Assembly (NCBI GenBank): GCA_002691835.1
Contig: NZJA01000068.1
Location: 1 to 17,689 of the forward strand
Direction: 5' to 3'
From: Planctomycetota bacterium
GTDB taxonomy: Bacteria > Planctomycetota > UBA8108 > UBA1146
Length of the DNA stretch: 17,689 nt
Shown: positions 16,201 to 17,689 of the stretch, piece by piece
How positions within the stretch are numbered: the stretch's first letter is position 1
How the letters are laid out: every line of letters begins with the position of its first letter
Position numbers and translations under genes: made by a program
The notes under the pieces: generated by a model
The model's input: only the letters and a program-made list of their open reading frames with translations
Told to the model about the DNA's origin: nothing
The model's database searches: none

Positions 16201-17689
16201 TATTACCCTGAAGATCAGTTGCCGTGTAACTGACAATCGTGGACCCCAGCGGGAAAGTATCGCCACTCTGGTGGCTGCTCTCTATTGCGAAATCTCCGCA
16301 GTTGTCAGTGATCAGAGGCTCATTCCAAGTAACAGTGCCGAAGCAGTTATCAATGGTTGTGACACCTTCAACTAAAGTTGGAAGATCGGTGATCTGTGGG
16401 TTTTCACCGTCAACAATGGTGACAGTGAACCCTGAAGAAGATTCATTTCCATGAATATCAAGAGCCGTGAACACAATCGTGTGCTGCCCGATCTCCAGGA
16501 ATGTACCGTTTTCAATGTCAGATGTAAGGCTTGTGACTTGGCAGTTATCAGTCACGCTTGGTGAACTCCAGATCACAGAAGCACCACATAGGCCCGGCTC
16601 AGCCTCAATCAGATCGAGAGCAGGGATGTTGTTGATCTCTGGCAGTTCATTATCAACAACCGTCACCAGGAACTCAAAGGTTGAAACAAGCTCTGAACTG
16701 TCAGAAACGCTGTATGTCACCACCGTATTTCCAACAGGGAAGAAATCTCCCGGCTGATGTGTGGAGAGAATGTTATCGACAAGACAGTTATCTGTAATCA
16801 GAGGCTCAGTCCACAAGACGGTTGCACCGCAGAAACCTGGGTCGGTATTTACGGTGAGGCTGCTCTGAAGCCCTGTAATCTGTGGGGCCTCGACATCCTC
16901 GACGGTCACCAAGAAATCGATCACAGTCTCGTTTCCACTACTATCAACCAAGGTGTAAGTGACCAAAGTCTCACCGACTTCAAAGAAGTCGCCAGGCTGA
17001 TGTGTCTTGGTCAAGCTCGCGATTTCACAGTTATCGGAGGCTTCCGGTTCATTCCATGTAGCTTCAGTTCCACAAGCACCACCAGCACTTTGCAGGCTGA
17101 GACCCGCAACAGAAGAGCTGAACTGTGGGAACTCATGATCGACAACTGTCACTTCAAACTCATGCGAAATACTGTTTCCAGCGCTATCGCTGATAGTTTG
17201 CTGAACTAGTGTGGTTCCCTTCGCGAAGAAAGATCCACTTTCATGACTCGAAGTAATGCTATCCACAACACAATTGTCTGTTGCCTGAATGTCAGACCAT
17301 CCGTAAATGGCACCACAAAGACCATCTTCAACTTGAATCTCTACAGAAGACGGAGCGCTGAGAAGAACCGGTTCTTCAACATCCACGACTTCTATCAGGA
17401 ACGAATCGACAGTTACGTTTCCATGGAGATCTGTCGCAGTGTAAGAAATCTCATGAACTCCAACATTTAGGTATGAGTTATTCTCGATGTCAGAAGACAA
17501 GGTATCTGTAGCACAGTTATCAACCATGAACGGTTCAGCCCATGTCACAATTGCTCCGCATAACCCAGGATCAGAGGAAACAGTCATATTCTCTGGAAGG
17601 TCGACGATTGCCGGTACTTCTGTATCTTCAACAGTTACCAGGAATGATCCTGAAACGGTGTTTCCGCTAAAGTCTGTCGCAAGAACACC
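13229..17689 (-). CDS. Giant secreted protein 3 (C-terminal 1486 residues): HYR domains, 30-unit Cys-loop array, dockerin-like end
   Basis: The frame stays open to the right edge, so the N-terminus is missing; the Met codon at 17587 is inside an HYR domain and is not the start. Visible order: the end of one HYR domain, ten complete HYR domains (15185-17689), a Cys-loop array of 30 units (13505-15175), a dockerin-like pair (GDGNDDGIVNIAD and DANDDGSVDVSD) and a tail ending CEAYNSCP. HYR domains 7, 9 and 10 have DQC, ENC and DRC in place of DNC. Compared with genes 1 and 2, the last Cys-loop array is more than four times longer and the HYR domains do not match one to one, so this is an older, separately shaped paralogue. 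It is probably a long, disulfide-rich, calcium-binding extracellular protein. Whether it also starts with a propeller cannot be seen. A strong terminator follows. Confidence 0.9.
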   Translation of the reverse strand, partial: GVLATDFSGNTVSGSFLVTVEDTEVPAIVDLPENMTVSSDPGLCGAIVTWAEPFMVDNCATDTLSSDIENNSYLNVGVHEISYTATDLHGNVTVDSFLIEVVDVEEPVLLSAPSSVEIQVEDGLCGAIYGWSDIQATDNCVVDSITSSHESGSFFAKGTTLVQQTISDSAGNSISHEFEVTVVDHEFPQFSSSVAGLSLQSAGGACGTEATWNEPEASDNCEIASLTKTHQPGDFFEVGETLVTYTLVDSSGNETVIDFLVTVEDVEAPQITGLQSSLTVNTDPGFCGATVLWTEPLITDNCLVDNILSTHQPGDFFPVGNTVVTYSVSDSSELVSTFEFLVTVVDNELPEINNIPALDLIEAEPGLCGASVIWSSPSVTDNCQVTSLTSDIENGTFLEIGQHTIVFTALDIHGNESSSGFTVTIVDGENPQITDLPTLVEGVTTIDNCFGTVTWNEPLITDNCGDFAIESSHQSGDTFPLGSTIVSYTATDLQGNSHTDTFEVRIEDVHGPEISGLPVEISSNTDPDSCLAILSWTEPNILDQCGDFTVEKSHVPGTGFPVGTTEVIYTATDLVGNVSQASFLVHVTDLEAPTLTLIPEDQTILANEDECSMVANWPAPTATDNCGIASIETSHLSGDVYPVGVNTVEILVTDVHGNVSTASFQINVIDTIHPILAGMPADITTISDPSICGAEITWVVPSVIENCTLIQFESNYEPGTVFPVGLTVVNYVTTDQSGNSVSESFTVTVIDDESPTIEIPVPVITTAPAGTCEAFVEVPQLEVYDRCGVEQITNSFNGTSDASGVYPRGETLIIWSVSDESGNTSTITGVVNVLVEGPDCNENGIPDTCDITDGTSSDCNLDGIPDDCQADCDSDGILDVCEITQGLALDCDTDGVPDDCQISSGIAADCDGDGLIDSCEILSGSGIDCDGSGVLDACEILQGTVADCNDNGQPDLCDIALGVESDCNQDGIADACQLASGSEVDCNADGVIDSCELVNGTASDCNANGTLDVCDLDEGTVEDCNQNAIPDSCDIASGIAFDCNSNGQLDICDIEQGLTEDCDNNNVPDACDVTSGAVQDCNGNGIPDSCDLASGAADDCNSSGIPDSCEVVSGATPDCNNNGIPDSCDLSNGSPDCDSNGVPDSCQVASGELPDCNGNGVPDSCDISAGVSIDCNSNGIPDSCEVANGQAADCNGNGIPDSCDLASGLESDCNSSGVPDSCEVNSGTSLDCNDNGIPDSCDIASGDWQDCDGDGNLDSCEILVGTEQDCNGTGIPDSCEVLSGAVNDCNGNQIPDSCDLSTGTLSDCDQNGTPDSCDILSGGVEDCDGNQVPDSCDLLSGTLEDCNQNSIPDACEIAAGSIEDCNTNGIPDSCEITDGSLADVNADGVPDECQLNFLRGDGNDDGIVNIADGIFLLQSLFADGADSTCNDAADANDDGSVDVSDVISILGYQFNGTNPPPAPYPNCGVDSASGISLGCEAYNSCP
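13505..15175 (-). repeat. Expanded Cys-loop array of giant protein 3 (30 units)
   Basis: Thirty units in 557 codons, most with a 19-residue (57-bp) period: a 13-residue loop segment such as DCNGNGIPDSCDL plus a linker such as ASGAAD. Units 2 and 3 abut (CQADCD). Units 14-22 alternate CD[LI] and C[EQ]V endings. Unit 30 has Val in place of the first Cys (DVNADGVPDEC). DNA copies have drifted at third positions, so the expansion is not recent. Confidence 0.92.
15185..17689 (-). repeat. HYR domain array of giant protein 3 (10 complete, 1 partial)
   Basis: Ten complete HYR domains plus the last 22 residues of another at the window edge. Most carry the C-x14-C pair. The domain next to the Cys-loop array is the same cap variant as in genes 1 and 2. 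The array probably continues beyond the window. Confidence 0.88.

Noticed and set aside
17585..17587. Met codon at 17587 as the start of giant gene 3
   Set aside because: The frame is open to the window edge and the residues before it complete an HYR domain, so this Met is internal.
1590..17689. Cellulosome-like complex, suggested by the dockerin-like ends
   Set aside because: No cohesin domain or glycoside hydrolase is visible in the window, and dockerin-like calcium loops in planctomycete proteins are not proof of a cellulosome.

Overview
The window looks like a planctomycete-type chromosome. It carries giant secreted proteins with HYR domains, Cys-rich calcium-loop repeats and a C-terminal dockerin-like pair, plus a small exported protein with repeated CCxGC metal-binding motifs. 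GC content is moderate, and clear intrinsic terminators separate the genes. The assignment to Planctomycetota is inferred from protein style only. No rRNA, tRNA, CRISPR, insertion sequence or phage gene is visible.

Layout. Positions 1-1564 are on the plus strand: the 3' end of an endonuclease/exonuclease/phosphatase-family gene, then an exported protein with three TRASH/YHS-like metal-binding repeats and a UUCG-loop terminator, then a small acidic protein of unknown function. A bidirectional terminator at 1525-1564 closes this block. Everything from 1590 to the right edge is on the minus strand: three very large paralogous genes, read right to left as gene 3 (13229-17689, N-terminus outside the window), gene 2 (7274-12742, 1822 aa) and gene 1 (1590-7031, 1813 aa). 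Gene 3 ends in a strong terminator, gene 2 in a plausible one, and gene 1 in the bidirectional one, so each is probably transcribed on its own.

Genes 1 and 2 share the same architecture: signal peptide, 3 Cys-loop repeats, a beta-propeller of about seven FG-GAP-like blades, 13 Cys-loop repeats, 11 HYR (Ig-like) domains, 7 Cys-loop repeats, a dockerin-like pair of calcium loops and a conserved tail ending Cys-Pro. The repeat numbers match exactly and array lengths match to within one codon, so the two arose by whole-gene duplication. Gene 3 is a more distant relative with 10 complete HYR domains in view and a Cys-loop array expanded to 30 units. Together they look like long, disulfide-rich, calcium-stiffened extracellular proteins for surface, matrix or adhesion roles; that role is inferred.

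The most interesting signals are: (a) the Cys-loop unit is a 12-residue EF-hand/dockerin-type loop with Cys at positions 2 and 11, which suggests a disulfide-stapled calcium site repeated up to 30 times; (b) the HYR arrays of genes 1 and 2 alternate between two domain types with a covarying pair of core positions; (c) the last HYR domain and the last Cys-loop unit are distinct cap variants in all three proteins; (d) the leader of gene 1 holds a good sigma70-like promoter followed by two hairpins, one of which has terminator form.
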